Assembly (NCBI GenBank): GCA_902729315.2
Contig: LR746267.1
Span: 2,928,886 to 2,992,885 of the forward strand
Source: Spirodela intermedia
Taxonomy: Eukaryota; Streptophyta; Magnoliopsida; Alismatales; Araceae
Length of the DNA stretch: 64,000 bases
Direction of reading: 5' to 3'
This document shows positions 24,472 through 35,546 of the stretch, in pieces (the first letter of the stretch is position 1; each line of letters begins with the position of its first letter). The position numbers and the translations under genes are program-made. The notes below the pieces were generated by a model, which did no database searches, was not told where the DNA came from, and saw nothing but the letters and a program-made list of their open reading frames with translations.

Positions 24472-26598
24472 TTAGCCCAACCCGGCATTGGCCTCTGCTG
24501 CTGCTGCGCCTGAAGCAGGTGGTTCCTCTTCCATAGCTCCAGAACCGGGTAGAGAGGGCAAGTCCTCTTCTGGTCCTAGAGGACTCTCTGTCGTCCCTGG
24601 GGCTGCCATTGTAGTCATCACTTCCTTTGATGGGGCCTCAAGATGCTTTTGCGAGTCAAACATCTCATCAAGAGGAGATGCTTCGCCATTATCATCTTCC
24701 TGCTTGGACCTGACAGCCGGCTCTGCATCATCAGCAACCCCACAGAGACTAAGAGACTTTGTGCCACCTGTTAGATCGGGCCCATCAATGGATGGTTCAT
24801 GAGCTTCTTCAGATTCGCCATCATCATCTTCCTGCTTGGACTTGACAGCCGGCTCTGCATCATCAGCAACCCCACAGAGATTTGGAGACTTGGTGTCACC
24901 TGTTAGATCGGGCCCATCAATGGATGGTTCACAAAGTTCTTCAGATTCGGAGATCTCAGCAGTCGGTCCAGAGAAACATGGTTGGCCTCTGCCAGATGAG
25001 TCAGATGGCTGTTTAGATGCAGAAACATCTTCTGGAAAGACATTTGACAGATCATGCCCAGAATCAGCGGCTTCCAGAGATTGAGAATCTCCACTCTGGG
25101 AAACTTTGGCGACTGGTTCTGTATCAATGGAAACTTCGGAGAGCTGAGCAGGAGGCCTACCGTCAGATCGCACTGCCGATTGTTCAGCAGCGGTTTTTGG
25201 TTCATCAGCAGCCTCCTCCTGATGGGGATGGATGCCCACAATCTCAGCTGCCTGTATGGGCTCCATGGTTTTAATCTGGGGAACTTCAGAGACCGTCCCT
25301 GCATCGCCAGGAAGGTTGGTGGACTCATTGACTGCCGATTGGTTGAATTCAGAAGACTCATTGACCGCCACAGTGTCCCCAAGAGATGTGTCAGCTGATT
25401 GCCCAGTGTGATGAGAAGCTTCAGCAGCAGGAATTTCGGTGACTGGTTCAGCACCATTGATGATTTCAGGGAGTTGGGCATGAGAAGCCTCAGTTGTTTG
25501 CTTATGATCAAAAGCTTCAGCTGGGGAAACTTGCGGGAGATGGGCAGCCTCAGCCGGCTGCTCAGGTTCAGAGGTTTTCGACTGGGCACTTTCAGCATCT
25601 ATGTCAGCAACATTCCTGAAGCTGGGTTCGGCATTCGGCACAGCTGCTTTCTCAGGCTCAACAGCTGATCTAAACAGGGGAATTTCATCAACCAGTTTCA
25701 CATCAACAAACGTCTCATATTGCTGGGCAGTGTTACTAACATTTGATGCCTCTGGCACATGCAGCAGGGGTTTGGTGATGTGAGTTTGAGCGGTCTGCTT
25801 GGTGTCACAGGCAGCGTCCTGGAGATCAGAAGTCTCAACATCATTTCCAAAAATAGGCGGATCTTTTGATGCTGCTTCTTTCTTGGGTTCGGATGTAATC
25901 GCGTTGGCATCATGGGCAGCATTGGGGATTAAAGAAATGATCTTAGGGTTCCCACTAGCTTCAGGGAGGTCAACGCGGGCAGGCTGCAAGTTCTGAATTC
26001 CATCTATGATTTTGTTGTCACTACCAGTGGACTGGAAGTCCTCCAACTTCAGATTCCCACAGGCGTGGTTCGAGTCTTTTCCGGGCAATCTCGCCATGTC
26101 TGCTGAAAGATTCATCTGAACATTATTGCCATTTAAATCTTCCACGACTGCCGTAGATTCACTTTTACTGCGACTCCTGCATGCTCCATCCCTTCTGGCA
26201 GCGGACCGTGCAGGAGTGTAACTAGGAGGCTGCCACGCAGAGCTTGGTAAAGAAACCTCATTCCTCTCAAACATCTTAACATTTGGTGCGACGTCATTTG
26301 CAGAAGAGATAGGGACGGAGAGGCCTGGCTCGAAGACTACACCTCGCAGGACACACCCTCCACCACCAACTTGAACAGTGAGCATGTAACCAGCATCAAA
26401 CCTCCCATCAAGAACACCAGAAACCACCTGGCCGACAAAGGGGTCAGCTCCATGACCCTCCCCGTCAATTCTGGCTCTTCGATTCCGCTTAGATGGCTCA
26501 GACCCAAGAATCTCATCCTTCCGTGGTCGCCCACGTTTGCGTTTCACAGTGTGGCTCACAAGATCAACGGAGTTCTCCTCTTGATGTTCTTGGGCCAT
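24472..26598 (-). CDS. MNM1: AT-hook nuclear protein, METABOLIC NETWORK MODULATOR 1-like
   Basis: 708-residue protein from one uninterrupted coding exon. Residues about 18-28 form a basic AT-hook (KRKRGRPRKDE), which binds the minor groove of AT-rich DNA. Residues about 52-95 (DPFVGQVVSGVLDGRFDAGY... LRGVVFEPG) are the conserved block of the plant MNM1 family. The remainder is long, acidic and Ala/Glu/Ser-rich, probably disordered. Residues about 555-640 contain an exact-phase 44-residue tandem duplication (see repeat). I recall MNM1 as linked to control of central metabolism in Arabidopsis; that role is by family, not seen here. The start ATG at 26598 precedes the AT-hook. A probable 5'UTR intron lies upstream with acceptor at about 26652 and donor at 29755. 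The name is by recognition of the AT-hook plus FVGQVVSG block; confidence in the family is moderate to good. Confidence 0.82.
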   Translation of the reverse strand: MAQEHQEENSVDLVSHTVKRKRGRPRKDEILGSEPSKRNRRARIDGEGHGADPFVGQVVSGVLDGRFDAGYMLTVQVGGGGCVLRGVVFEPGLSVPISSANDVAPNVKMFERNEVSLPSSAWQPPSYTPARSAARRDGACRSRSKSESTAVVEDLNGNNVQMNLSADMARLPGKDSNHACGNLKLEDFQSTGSDNKIIDGIQNLQPARVDLPEASGNPKIISLIPNAAHDANAITSEPKKEAASKDPPIFGNDVETSDLQDAACDTKQTAQTHITKPLLHVPEASNVSNTAQQYETFVDVKLVDEIPLFRSAVEPEKAAVPNAEPSFRNVADIDAESAQSKTSEPEQPAEAAHLPQVSPAEAFDHKQTTEASHAQLPEIINGAEPVTEIPAAEASHHTGQSADTSLGDTVAVNESSEFNQSAVNESTNLPGDAGTVSEVPQIKTMEPIQAAEIVGIHPHQEEAADEPKTAAEQSAVRSDGRPPAQLSEVSIDTEPVAKVSQSGDSQSLEAADSGHDLSNVFPEDVSASKQPSDSSGRGQPCFSGPTAEISESEELCEPSIDGPDLTGDTKSPNLCGVADDAEPAVKSKQEDDDGESEEAHEPSIDGPDLTGGTKSLSLCGVADDAEPAVRSKQEDDNGEASPLDEMFDSQKHLEAPSKEVMTTMAAPGTTESPLGPEEDLPSLPGSGAMEEEPPASGAAAAEANAGLG
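24691..24954. repeat. 132-bp in-frame tandem duplication inside the MNM1-like gene
   Basis: Two copies starting at 24691 and 24823, offset exactly 132 bases (44 codons). Both encode EPSIDGPDLTG...LCGVADDAEPAV. They differ at a few positions, so the duplication is not brand new. The reading frame is preserved. Confidence 0.93.
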
Positions 26599-26651
26599 GT
26601 CTTATGAAATAGATAAAGGTGAACCCACTTACTGATGTTCCATCCAGCAAC

Positions 26652-29600
26652 CTGCGAGTGAAAACACAGTGCCAGTAAGGGGGGCTATTTTTATGTTGAA
26701 GACTTATTTTCACTTTGGCTCATCTGAGGAACAGCTTCAAACTTTGAAAATTACACAGTTGAGATAATAGATTTGCATGCTTCACACCAGTACTGGGTAC
26801 TTCATGTCAGCTAGCATCACAATACGAAAACAATAAGAGAACACCGGAAAAAACAAACAGTTCCAAGAAAAACGTTCCTAGTGAAGCAGAACACCAGCTT
26901 TATCTAAGAGAAGGTATATAGCTTCAGACCCAAACCCCTATGAACACAAGCAAATCCAGAGCGATGGGTTTCTGTGAATTTCTTATTATTTAAGTTTTAG
27001 TGATTCGAAATAACTTTCCATCACATGGCAACATGAAACCTAAAGATAGGAAGGAGGTGCTCATGAGGCTATACAATTAAAAATAGAGAAAAACCAAAAA
27101 AGTCAAGTTTAGCATACGTTTTTCGAATGAATATTATGTTCTACATGAAAAATAAAGATATTCATTCTCTGAAAAATTCAGAATATAGAAAAGAGATGAA
27201 ATCCAACTGGTAGGGGAATTAAAAGAAAAGGGTATCTATGAATGATTCGAGCTTTATGAAGGAAGCTTCCACTTGCTACATTTTTTTCCCTTTCACGTTT
27301 TTGGAGGGAGGAGCTTGAAAGGGCTCCCATCTGACTTCCCCCAGGTCTAAGTAAAAGTCTAGAGGTGGGCCAGCCTATCCCAATATGGGACATCCTGGGA
27401 TCCGCAAAGAGCAGAACAAAATGATATTCATGACTAATTGGATAATATTTTATCCAATGACAGAGCGTAAACCGTATGTCAATATAGAAATGATTACAGA
27501 TGAAGTACCAACAAGCATTAGCTAGCAACCTGAACCATGACAAAGAAGTCTCAACTGAAGCAGTGGGCATGAAGAAGTACAAAGAAACATGGCGAAGAAC
27601 ATGGATGTCTTCGTATGTCCCACTCTGTTAGAATTAACATTTGAAACTACCTGAAGGAGAATTGCCGAAAATAAGGCAGTGAAAGACCAAAAATAGAGAA
27701 ATTTACGCGTTAATTCTGGCTGTGGAAGACAACCAGCGCACTGTATCTCCGAACATGATCAAGATAATGGTGGTGATGGTATGCCAAAAAAAACATGAAT
27801 AGTCCGTAAGACTCCATTGTGTGTAGAAACAAGCTATGGGGGGGGTGAAGAGCAGAGGCATAGGAGAAATCAACAAGGATCCGATCAAGAGCATCAATTC
27901 TAAATGCATCACAAGTTGACCGTCAGAGACTAAACCACAAGTATATAGAGATGATCAACAACTGAACAAGTCAACCAAAGATCGTTCTCCTTGGAAGTAT
28001 GACGTGTGAAAACGATGAAGAGCAAAATAATGGCCTCACTTAGCCTGGGAAAAAAAATACAAATATTGGCAAGGAACGGTATTAAAATCGTGAAATCAGG
28101 ACGGAATGCCTCATGATGTTGCAAGATCCCCCCACTACAGTGAAAACTAAGAACAGTAGCTGATGTTGTCAGGATCAGATCGCACAGTTTGTCAAATTAA
28201 TAACATAAGAGGCTTGGTAACAGTTCATGAAGATTAGACTCCTTCCCCAGTCTACTGTGTGGATATGACGCTGGCAGTTGCTGACCAGCAATATAACCAA
28301 TAATGTGACGCAAGCAATAGAATTTAGCATAGATATGTCTGTAGTCATGCGTAGAATATATTCCATGTAAGGAGACAGATCATGGTACTTTGAAGTGGAA
28401 ACTGTAAATAGCAGGAATTTTTTGGATAGAATCAAGCTTGTTGTGTAGCATATTAGCCCCTCATACGAGGTTTAGAGGCTTGTTGATGGTGATAGACCAT
28501 CGAACTGGAGAATCCAGAAAATGAATCCTTGTCACAAGACGAAGGCATGGGGAGATATTATCAAAAAATGCATTCACAAGATCACCTAGTGCTCCTCCAT
28601 GTTATTTAGACAGAGGGAAATAGCCATCAACAGATCATAATGGAACTTTTCTATCCTATAAAGAACGCCTCCGATTAATATGTACAACAAGGTCTTCAAA
28701 AACCATCAGAATTAGAAGTTAATCTAAAATGCAGCTCACAATGCAAACTTAGAAACAAGAAGCTACCGACGATACCAAGTTCATTGACAAAACCAAAAAA
28801 AATGATCCTGATTTTTAGAAACTAAAACAATATGCTCATTTATTGATGCATCATCTAGTGAAACAGCTACATTTTCTACGCACGTATACAAAAAAATAAG
28901 AAAAAAAATACAGATCCACTTGTGTTGGGCTGTTCGTTGCTCATTCCTATCTCGTGCACAGGTGTCTAGGTGATCAATATTCAAATCCTTCATAGAAAAA
29001 GCTTTCCCATCCTAAATTCGGATATACAGAAAAACAATTAGAGACGATCAAATGGGCCAACTCACAAAAACTAAGGCCTTAGATGCCACAGAAGCTACCT
29101 TGTTTACTCCCCTAATGATTTCCACATGTTGCCCATTTATCAAGTAGAGTATGGCCCATGAATTTCATAGGTATTTTATCATAACATATAAATACAAAAA
29201 CAGCAGACCTCACTGCCCACCATCCTGCTCCGTTCTACAGGTGTCGAACACACAGAACTAACGTCCATAAAACGCTCAAAGAGCCGTATCCTTCACACAT
29301 AATGCACAGGAAGGACACCAAAAAATAATTTCCGGACGGCTACAAATCAAGATCATAAGAAAGTCAAACAACATTTTGCACCTGATCGTTGTAGATACAT
29401 GTCGCACACACACCTTACGGCATCAAGGGGGACATCGTCATCTTTCCGTCACCCAAAAATCCGAAAAGAAAGAAAACAACATCGCGTACGATGAACCGTT
29501 TCCCGACGAGAAAAGCGCAGAAAGGATAAGCCGTATTTTCGAGCGAGCATATGAACGAGACCAAACATCAAGGAGCAACAAAGGTCAGCCTCCCCACAAG

Positions 29601-29755
29601 GGGGAGAAAATAGGAAAACGCGTCGCATTTCCTTCCCCAGAAAGAAAGTAAATTCCACCGTAGACGCGAGGACAGGAGGAGACCGCCGCGGTCAACCACC
29701 CACCATTCCGCCCACACTTTCCCCCCCTCCGACAGTACCCAGAAAGAGGACCCAC
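26652..29755 (-). other. Probable 5'UTR intron of the MNM1-like gene
   Basis: A good acceptor on the minus strand (CACTCGCAG|GTTGC, boundary near 26652) lies 53 bases upstream of the ATG. A donor (ACCAAG|GTGGGTCC, boundary 29755/29756) lies just inside the sequence conserved with copy A. The interval has no supported protein-coding gene. It contains the region duplicated as copy A and about 1 kb (28.03-29.0 kb) not present there. Inferred; cDNA would settle it, including possible extra 5' exons. Confidence 0.55.
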
Positions 29756-29941
29756 CTTGGTGAGGAAAGAAGCCCTAGGGTGTTCCTTCTCGCTTGCATT
29801 CGCCCGATTTCCGCTTCTCGGCGATTCCGAATAACCTTAATTTTTCCTCCCAATGCAGGCCATAAAATACCCCCAGGTTAGAGAGAGAAAGTCGGACTTT
29901 ATGGCGTAAATAGTTGAGGCCCACTCGATCACCCAATGCAG

Positions 29942-30300
29942 GCCATCCTTTGATTTTCGCCCAGAATGTTCCACGCCAGCTGTGCAACCTACGTGGACCG
30001 TCATCCCTCCCGGTGGACGAGCTCTATCCGACGTGGGTAGTCCACGTTGGAATCTGAAACGGACGGGCCAGAATCCCCTGGGCCCCACGCGCGTAGCCAG
30101 AAACCGTTTCGGCCACCGTCTGATTTTCGATGCGCTCCAGAATGTTCCAACCCCAACTGTGTGGCCTACGTGGACCGCCTTTCCCCCTCCACCGATGAGG
30201 TCTGGATCCGACGGCGGACGAGCTCCATCCGACGTGTGTAATCCACGTGGGTTTCTGGATCGGACGGGTGAGAATCCTCTGGGCCCCACCGTGGATAGGT
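29942..30300. promoter_or_regulatory. Divergent MNM1-like/SufB promoter with duplicated ~170-bp ACGT-rich unit
   Basis: Two tandem units begin with GATTTTCG at 29952 and 30122 and share AGAATGTTCC, CCTACGTGGACCG, CGACGTG and CTGGGCCCCAC blocks in the same order. At least six ACGT cores occur, including the perfect G-box CCACGTGG at 30243-30250. ACGT/G-box elements bind bZIP and bHLH factors (light, ABA). The segment lies between the first MNM1-like exon (minus, about 29756-29870) and the SufB ATG at 30348, so it probably serves both directions. Confidence 0.65.
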
Positions 30301-30347
30301 AGAAACAACCTCCCCTCTCCTTCCTCTTCCCAGCTTCTCTCTCAGCC

Positions 30348-33300
30348 ATGTCTTCCTCGTCTCTGTTCTCCGTCTGCCGCCTCCCGTTGCAGACCTCCGA
30401 GCCTAGCAGAAGGCGGCCGCAGAAGCTCTGGATAGGGTTTGGGATCCCTTCTTCTTCATCCTCTTCGCGGAGATTCAACCAGAGGTCCTGTCAAATCCGG
30501 GCGGAGGCGCTCCAGACAGACTTGAGCTCTTCGAAGAGCTCCGAGTCTGCAGAAGATGAGGACGCCATTCAGAAATTCCTCAAGAGGGACTACAAGTGGG
30601 GATTCACCTCTGATTTCGAGTCCTTCTCCATCCCCAAGGGCCTGTCGGAGGAGACCGTCCGTTCCATCGCCGCCATCAAGGGTGAGCCAGATTGGATGCT
30701 CGAGTTCCGCCTTTCCGCGTTCCGGAGGTTCCTGCGCATGCGGGAGCCCCAGTGGTCGGACAACCGGTACTCCCCGATCAACTTCCAGGAGATGTGCTAT
30801 TACTCAGCGCCTAAGCTGAAGCCTAAGCTGAACAGTTTGGATGAAGTCGATCCTAAGATACTGGAGACGTTTGAGCGGCTCGGAGTCCCGTTGAATGAGC
30901 AGAAGAGGCTTTCCAATGTTGCAGTAGATGCCGTCATCGATAGCACCTCAATCGCGACGACTCACAGGGAGACCCTTGCCAAGGCGGGGGTCATTTTTTG
31001 CTCAATTTCGGAAGCAATCAAGGAGTACCCTGATCTAGTGAAGAAGTACTTGGGGAAGGTGGTTCCGCCTGGAGACAATTTTTATGCAGCACTCAATTCT
31101 GCAGTCTTCAGTGATGGGTCATTCTGTTACATCCCGAAGGATACTGTATCTCCTATGGAAATATCTACTTACTTTCGGATCAATGACCGTGAGACTGGCC
31201 AATTTGAGCGAACGCTGATTGTGGCCGAGGAGCGCAGCTTTGTGAGCTACCTGGAAGGGTGCACAGCGCCATCCTATGATAAAAACCAGCTCCATGCGGC
31301 GGTTGTGGAGCTGTACTGTGCAGAGGGAGCTGAGATAAAGTACTCCACAGTGCAGAATTGGTATGCTGGCGATGAAGAGGGGAATGGTGGAATCTATAAC
31401 TTTGTCACAAAGAGGGGCCTTTGTGATGGTGATGGATCAAAAATTTCTTGGACACAGGTGGAGACTGGATCTGCAATCACGTGGAAGTATCCAAGTGTCA
31501 TTCTGAAAGGAAATAACACAATTGGAGAGTTTTATTCGGTGGCACTTACCAAGGATTACCAGCAGGCAGACACGGGGACCAAGATGATACATGTAGGACA
31601 TAATTCAAGGAGTAGGATAGTTTCTAAGGGTATATCCGCTGGGAAGTCGAGAAATTGTTACAGGGGGCTTGTTCAGATTTCTCCGAATGCAGAAAACGCC
31701 CGTAATTTTTCACAGTGCGACTCCATGCTCATTGGTGACACTGCTGCTGCCAATACGTATCCATACATTCAGGTGTGTATTACTGACTGAACTGAGCAAT
31801 CTCTCTCTTCTTTAAGAAATGAATGTAATACATACCTCTATCTTACATGAAATAGGAATGATTCATCCAAACAGGTCTTTTGTCAATCTACAATCAGCAA
31901 CCCTTTTTAGTGTTCCCTGGTCGGACTTGAAAGCAGCTTTCTTAACTAGTTTATGCCACTTCGTTTCCTAGAAGTCACTTGACCGAATCGAAATTGTATC
32001 AAATTCATTCCATCAGTTTCTGCAGATCATTTGTACTTTCAAAAAGAAATTCACAGTCATCATGAAGAACTATAAAATGTTGCTGCGGCAGGTTAGATAC
32101 CTTCTGTAATGACACATATTCGAACACATCAGGAAATAAAATAGAACAAGAGTAAAATTTAAAGTGGCAATCCTGCTAAGCAGGGTATCCTAGAATGAGA
32201 CTTAGATTGACATCCTAAAACGAGTAGAATTCATCTTCCAAATCCTTGATGTCCTGAGCTTTGAATAGACAAAGTATTTGATAGTTTTTGTTTTCTATAG
32301 TTTGTTACTATTTCCCCTCCCTCCTCATACCAAGGGAGAGTTATCATTAGTTTTTGTATGTTCTTATATGTTCATATTTTCATAATTAAATTAACCCGTC
32401 CATTGAGAAACTAACATCATTAACGCTCATCAGAATTGTTCGATCATAACTACGGCCATCAGTCACCAATGCGGTCTGTCCTAGATTCCATCATATTGAA
32501 GGAAATGAATTTTTTTTCCCAAAAGGCCATCATACTCTATTGTCAACGAAGAATTTTGAACCCACATCATCATTGTAGAATCAGGAACATTTTAGGCTGT
32601 CTGTCACAGAAAGGAATGCATGATTCTTGTTTCTGATGTTTCGTCCAATAATAATGCAAATGTTTACTCCCCATGCACTTGCCTTCAGAGGGCTGAAGCT
32701 TCTGATAGTTTGTTTCTAGAATGAGAAAGCTACGTAAACCACCATACACCTTAATTCTAGAGTTGCTAATGAAGAATTTACCTTAAATGCTTCAATTACG
32801 CAAAGATGGTCTACTTTTGCTCGTTCAGACATTCCTGAGGTGTCATTGGAGCATACTTTTTTCTTCTTCTTTTTTTTATGGCCGTCTTGAGATATCCTAA
32901 ACTAAGTAAAGAAGTGTCAGGTATGTCAGGCCAACGCGATGCCCCCACCAACGCCCTCTTGGTTCTTCCTCCTCCATTCTCCCTTGTCCCCTCCGCATGC
33001 CCTCTTGGTTCTTCAGACGCCATCCTCATGCCTCACCTTGTTCTCACCTGCCTTCTGTACCCCCGCCACCTCTGCTCACTGAGCTCTTTCTATCTAAACT
33101 CTGAGTTCAGGCCTTCGTACCAGAAATTCTGGGCATGCTTCTTTATCAGTTAACGTCCATATGCATGCTAACAGCCTTTCTCTCGGCAAAAATCATGTCC
33201 TGAGGATTGGTATCAGGGATAGAGAGAAAATATTTCAGTTAAGCCCAAGTGCAATGTATCTAATTGCGTGAAACCCTTACTTTTGTATCCTTGTAGGTTA

Positions 33301-33402
33301 AGTAGACTCTCTAAATAGTAGGGTCTTTTTATAACTTCAATAATATATGGCTCGAGTACTATTATTAGATATTTAGCCTCAGTAAGATTATTAGATATTA
33401 TG

Positions 33403-33447
<45 letters not shown>

Positions 33448-33729
33448 GTGCATCTCTTGTTTCCTTGATTTGGAATTTCTCATGATGTCTGGATGAACAT
33501 GTACGATCAGGTGAAGAACCCATCGGCCCGGGTGGAGCACGAGGCCAGCACCTCCAAGATTGGGGAGGACCAGCTGTTCTACTTCCAGCAGAGGGGCATT
33601 GACCACGAACAGGCAGTCGCCGCCATGATCGGCGGCTTCTGCCGCGATGTGTTTGAGAAGCTCCCCCTCGAGTTTGCTTCTGAAGTCAGCGCCCTGATGA
33701 ATCTGAAGCTTGAGGGTTCCGTTGGCTGA
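30348..33729 (+). CDS. SUFB: Fe-S cluster scaffold SufB, plastid (ABCI8)
   Basis: Subunit of the plastid SUF system. SufB with SufC and SufD forms the SufBC2D scaffold that assembles Fe-S clusters. Exons 30348-31772 and 33511-33729 join in phase 0 ([18 protein letters not shown]), giving 547 residues, near the Arabidopsis length. Residues 1-about 55 are Ser/Arg-rich without acidic residues, as in a stroma-targeting peptide. The core has SufB signatures: [39 protein letters not shown] and [11 protein letters not shown], whose Cys matches the invariant sulfur-accepting Cys of bacterial SufB (E. coli Cys405 from memory). The C-terminus [21 protein letters not shown]...LPLEFA is typical. The 1.74-kb intron ends in a long (ATT)n tract 64 bases before exon 2. 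A (CT)n tract follows 60 bases after the stop, in the 3'UTR. Confidence 0.97.
33397..33447. repeat. (ATT)n microsatellite in the SufB intron
   Basis: About 50 bases of ATT/TTA repeats in the single SufB intron, ending 63 bases upstream of the exon 2 acceptor (33510). Confidence 0.95.
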
Positions 33730-33787
33730 ACCCCCTTCACTGCAGAAACCCCAGTTCGTCCCTGATACATATAGATCCTGAGCTGTA

Positions 33788-33791
<4 letters not shown>

Positions 33792-33841
<50 letters not shown>
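33792..33841. repeat. (CT)n microsatellite in the SufB 3'UTR
   Basis: About 25 CT units beginning 62 bases after the SufB stop codon, so probably transcribed. A (GA)n tract at 34051-34077 lies further down. Confidence 0.95.
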
Positions 33842-33844
<3 letters not shown>

Positions 33845-34045
33845 TTCCCACATCTCTGTGACCAGAATTCTAATAAAAAGACGAGCAACACTCTTGGAAT
33901 CATGCTGTCATTGGGAATTCTGGTTGTCATATTTTTTTAGGGTTCCTCTTTCTTTCTTTCTTTCTTCTTCCTTTCTTGATCTATTATGGGCTCCTTACTA
34001 TTTTCAGGAAGTCAACAGCATGCTATATTGCGGCATCTTTCTTGG

Positions 34046-34081
<36 letters not shown>

Positions 34082-34679
34082 GAGCAATATCAGGATAGCT
34101 ATGTGATCAGAGATTGGAAATAATGTGTTATAATCATGTCCTAGGATGAAAATAGGTCATCTTTCAACCCATTTGGGATATCTGAAGGAGATTCTACTTG
34201 ACGGCGTAGAACTTGACTTGATCTCTGACTAGACTGATCATTCTAATACTACTATTTTTTTCTATAATTAGATAATTAATGATTTCCGGTTTTTATTAAA
34301 AAGATACGGGAAGGAAGTGTATTTTTAGAATCCAATCTTTGGCTATTTAGTTTCCACCCTGCAAACTGTCGTATTTAGGGATGAGCCATCAATTTTTGTG
34401 CGTAGGTCCCTGAAAACTATCCTGAAATCAGAAATGGGTCCTTGTCGTTAACCAAAGAGAATAATAATATCCAGAGAAATATTTTATCTCAAATTACAAC
34501 AGCTGCCTTATATTTTATAAAATACAAAAAATACCACCCTCTTTGATCGCAGGGGTTTACATGGGACAGATAATATCACCAATCACCTTATGTTCTGATG
34601 ATATATTCATTAAATAAATAATAAAAATATAAAAACCAGAAAAAAATAAAATTAGGAAAAAAAATAACCGGCTAATTTT

Positions 34680-35150
34680 AGAAATATGGGTCTTAGAGAT
34701 ATATTTACTTAAATTGATACTCTTTAATAGAGTCAAACCAAGTGTGAGATTATTTTGCCAACTTGGACTTCCTAGTCTAAATCTAAATTCCAACTTCCAC
34801 GATCTTCAATAAATAAATAACCAATTTCATTTATTTAAAAAATATGAAAAAAATATTAGCATGAGAATTTTAGAAATATGGGTCTTATGTATATTTTTTT
34901 TATTTATATTGATACTCTAAAACGACTTAAATTGAGGAAATAAAAGTCAAACCAAGTGTGAGATTATTTTTGTCGACTTGGAATCCCAGCTCAATTCCAT
35001 GATCTTAAATAATTATATATATATATATTATTTTAACCCATGAATATGAGAAATATGGTTCTTAGAGATATACATTTAAATTTATACTTTTAAATGGTTT
35101 AAACTGAGGAAGTTAAAGAAACCTAATGTGGGATTATTTTGCCATCATGG
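34680..35150. repeat. ~180-bp tandem repeat, three diverged units
   Basis: GAAATATGGGTCTTA-type starts occur at 34681, 34873 and 35050. Each is followed by TTGATACT-like and AAACCAAGTGTGAGATTATTTT-like blocks. The array lies in the spacer that leads into the GSTL promoter. The rest of the spacer 33842-34680 is AT-rich with nothing recognised. Confidence 0.75.
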
Positions 35151-35546
35151 GCCAGCCCGTACTTCCACGATCTTCGGCGGGCCAGTTCCGCGCGTCATCA
35201 ACGACGTCAGCAGAAGAGGTTCAAGTTTTTAAAATCTGGCCGGATTTCCGACCAGGTTCACTTCATTGGCTATTCCCTTCCCGATAGGGAGAGGGAGAGA
35301 GGATCCTGTGCTCCGCGGTGAGCGAGTGGCTAGCGCGCTTCACCTCCGTGGTGCTCCCATGGCCGCCCACCTTGGGCTGCCCAGTGTACGGTCAACGCTG
35401 ACGAAACCGCCGGGGGAGCACCGCCAACAAATCGGGAGCGAAGTTCAGCCTCCGCTTCCTACTTGTGCTTCCCCAGGAGTCTCAGGCCATCTCCGACGGT
35501 CCAGAAGCGTGCTCCCGGCGGAGGCCGCAGAAGCCCGGTGGTGGCA

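Noticed and set aside
29837-30478. A 213-codon minus-strand frame spanning the SufB promoter.
   Set aside because: Its repeated protein text comes from the duplicated 170-bp promoter unit; no domain and no plausible start context.
33391-33930. A minus-strand frame with poly-Asn and Arg-Glu repeats.
   Set aside because: It is produced by the (ATT)n and (CT)n microsatellites and overlaps SufB exon 2 antisense.
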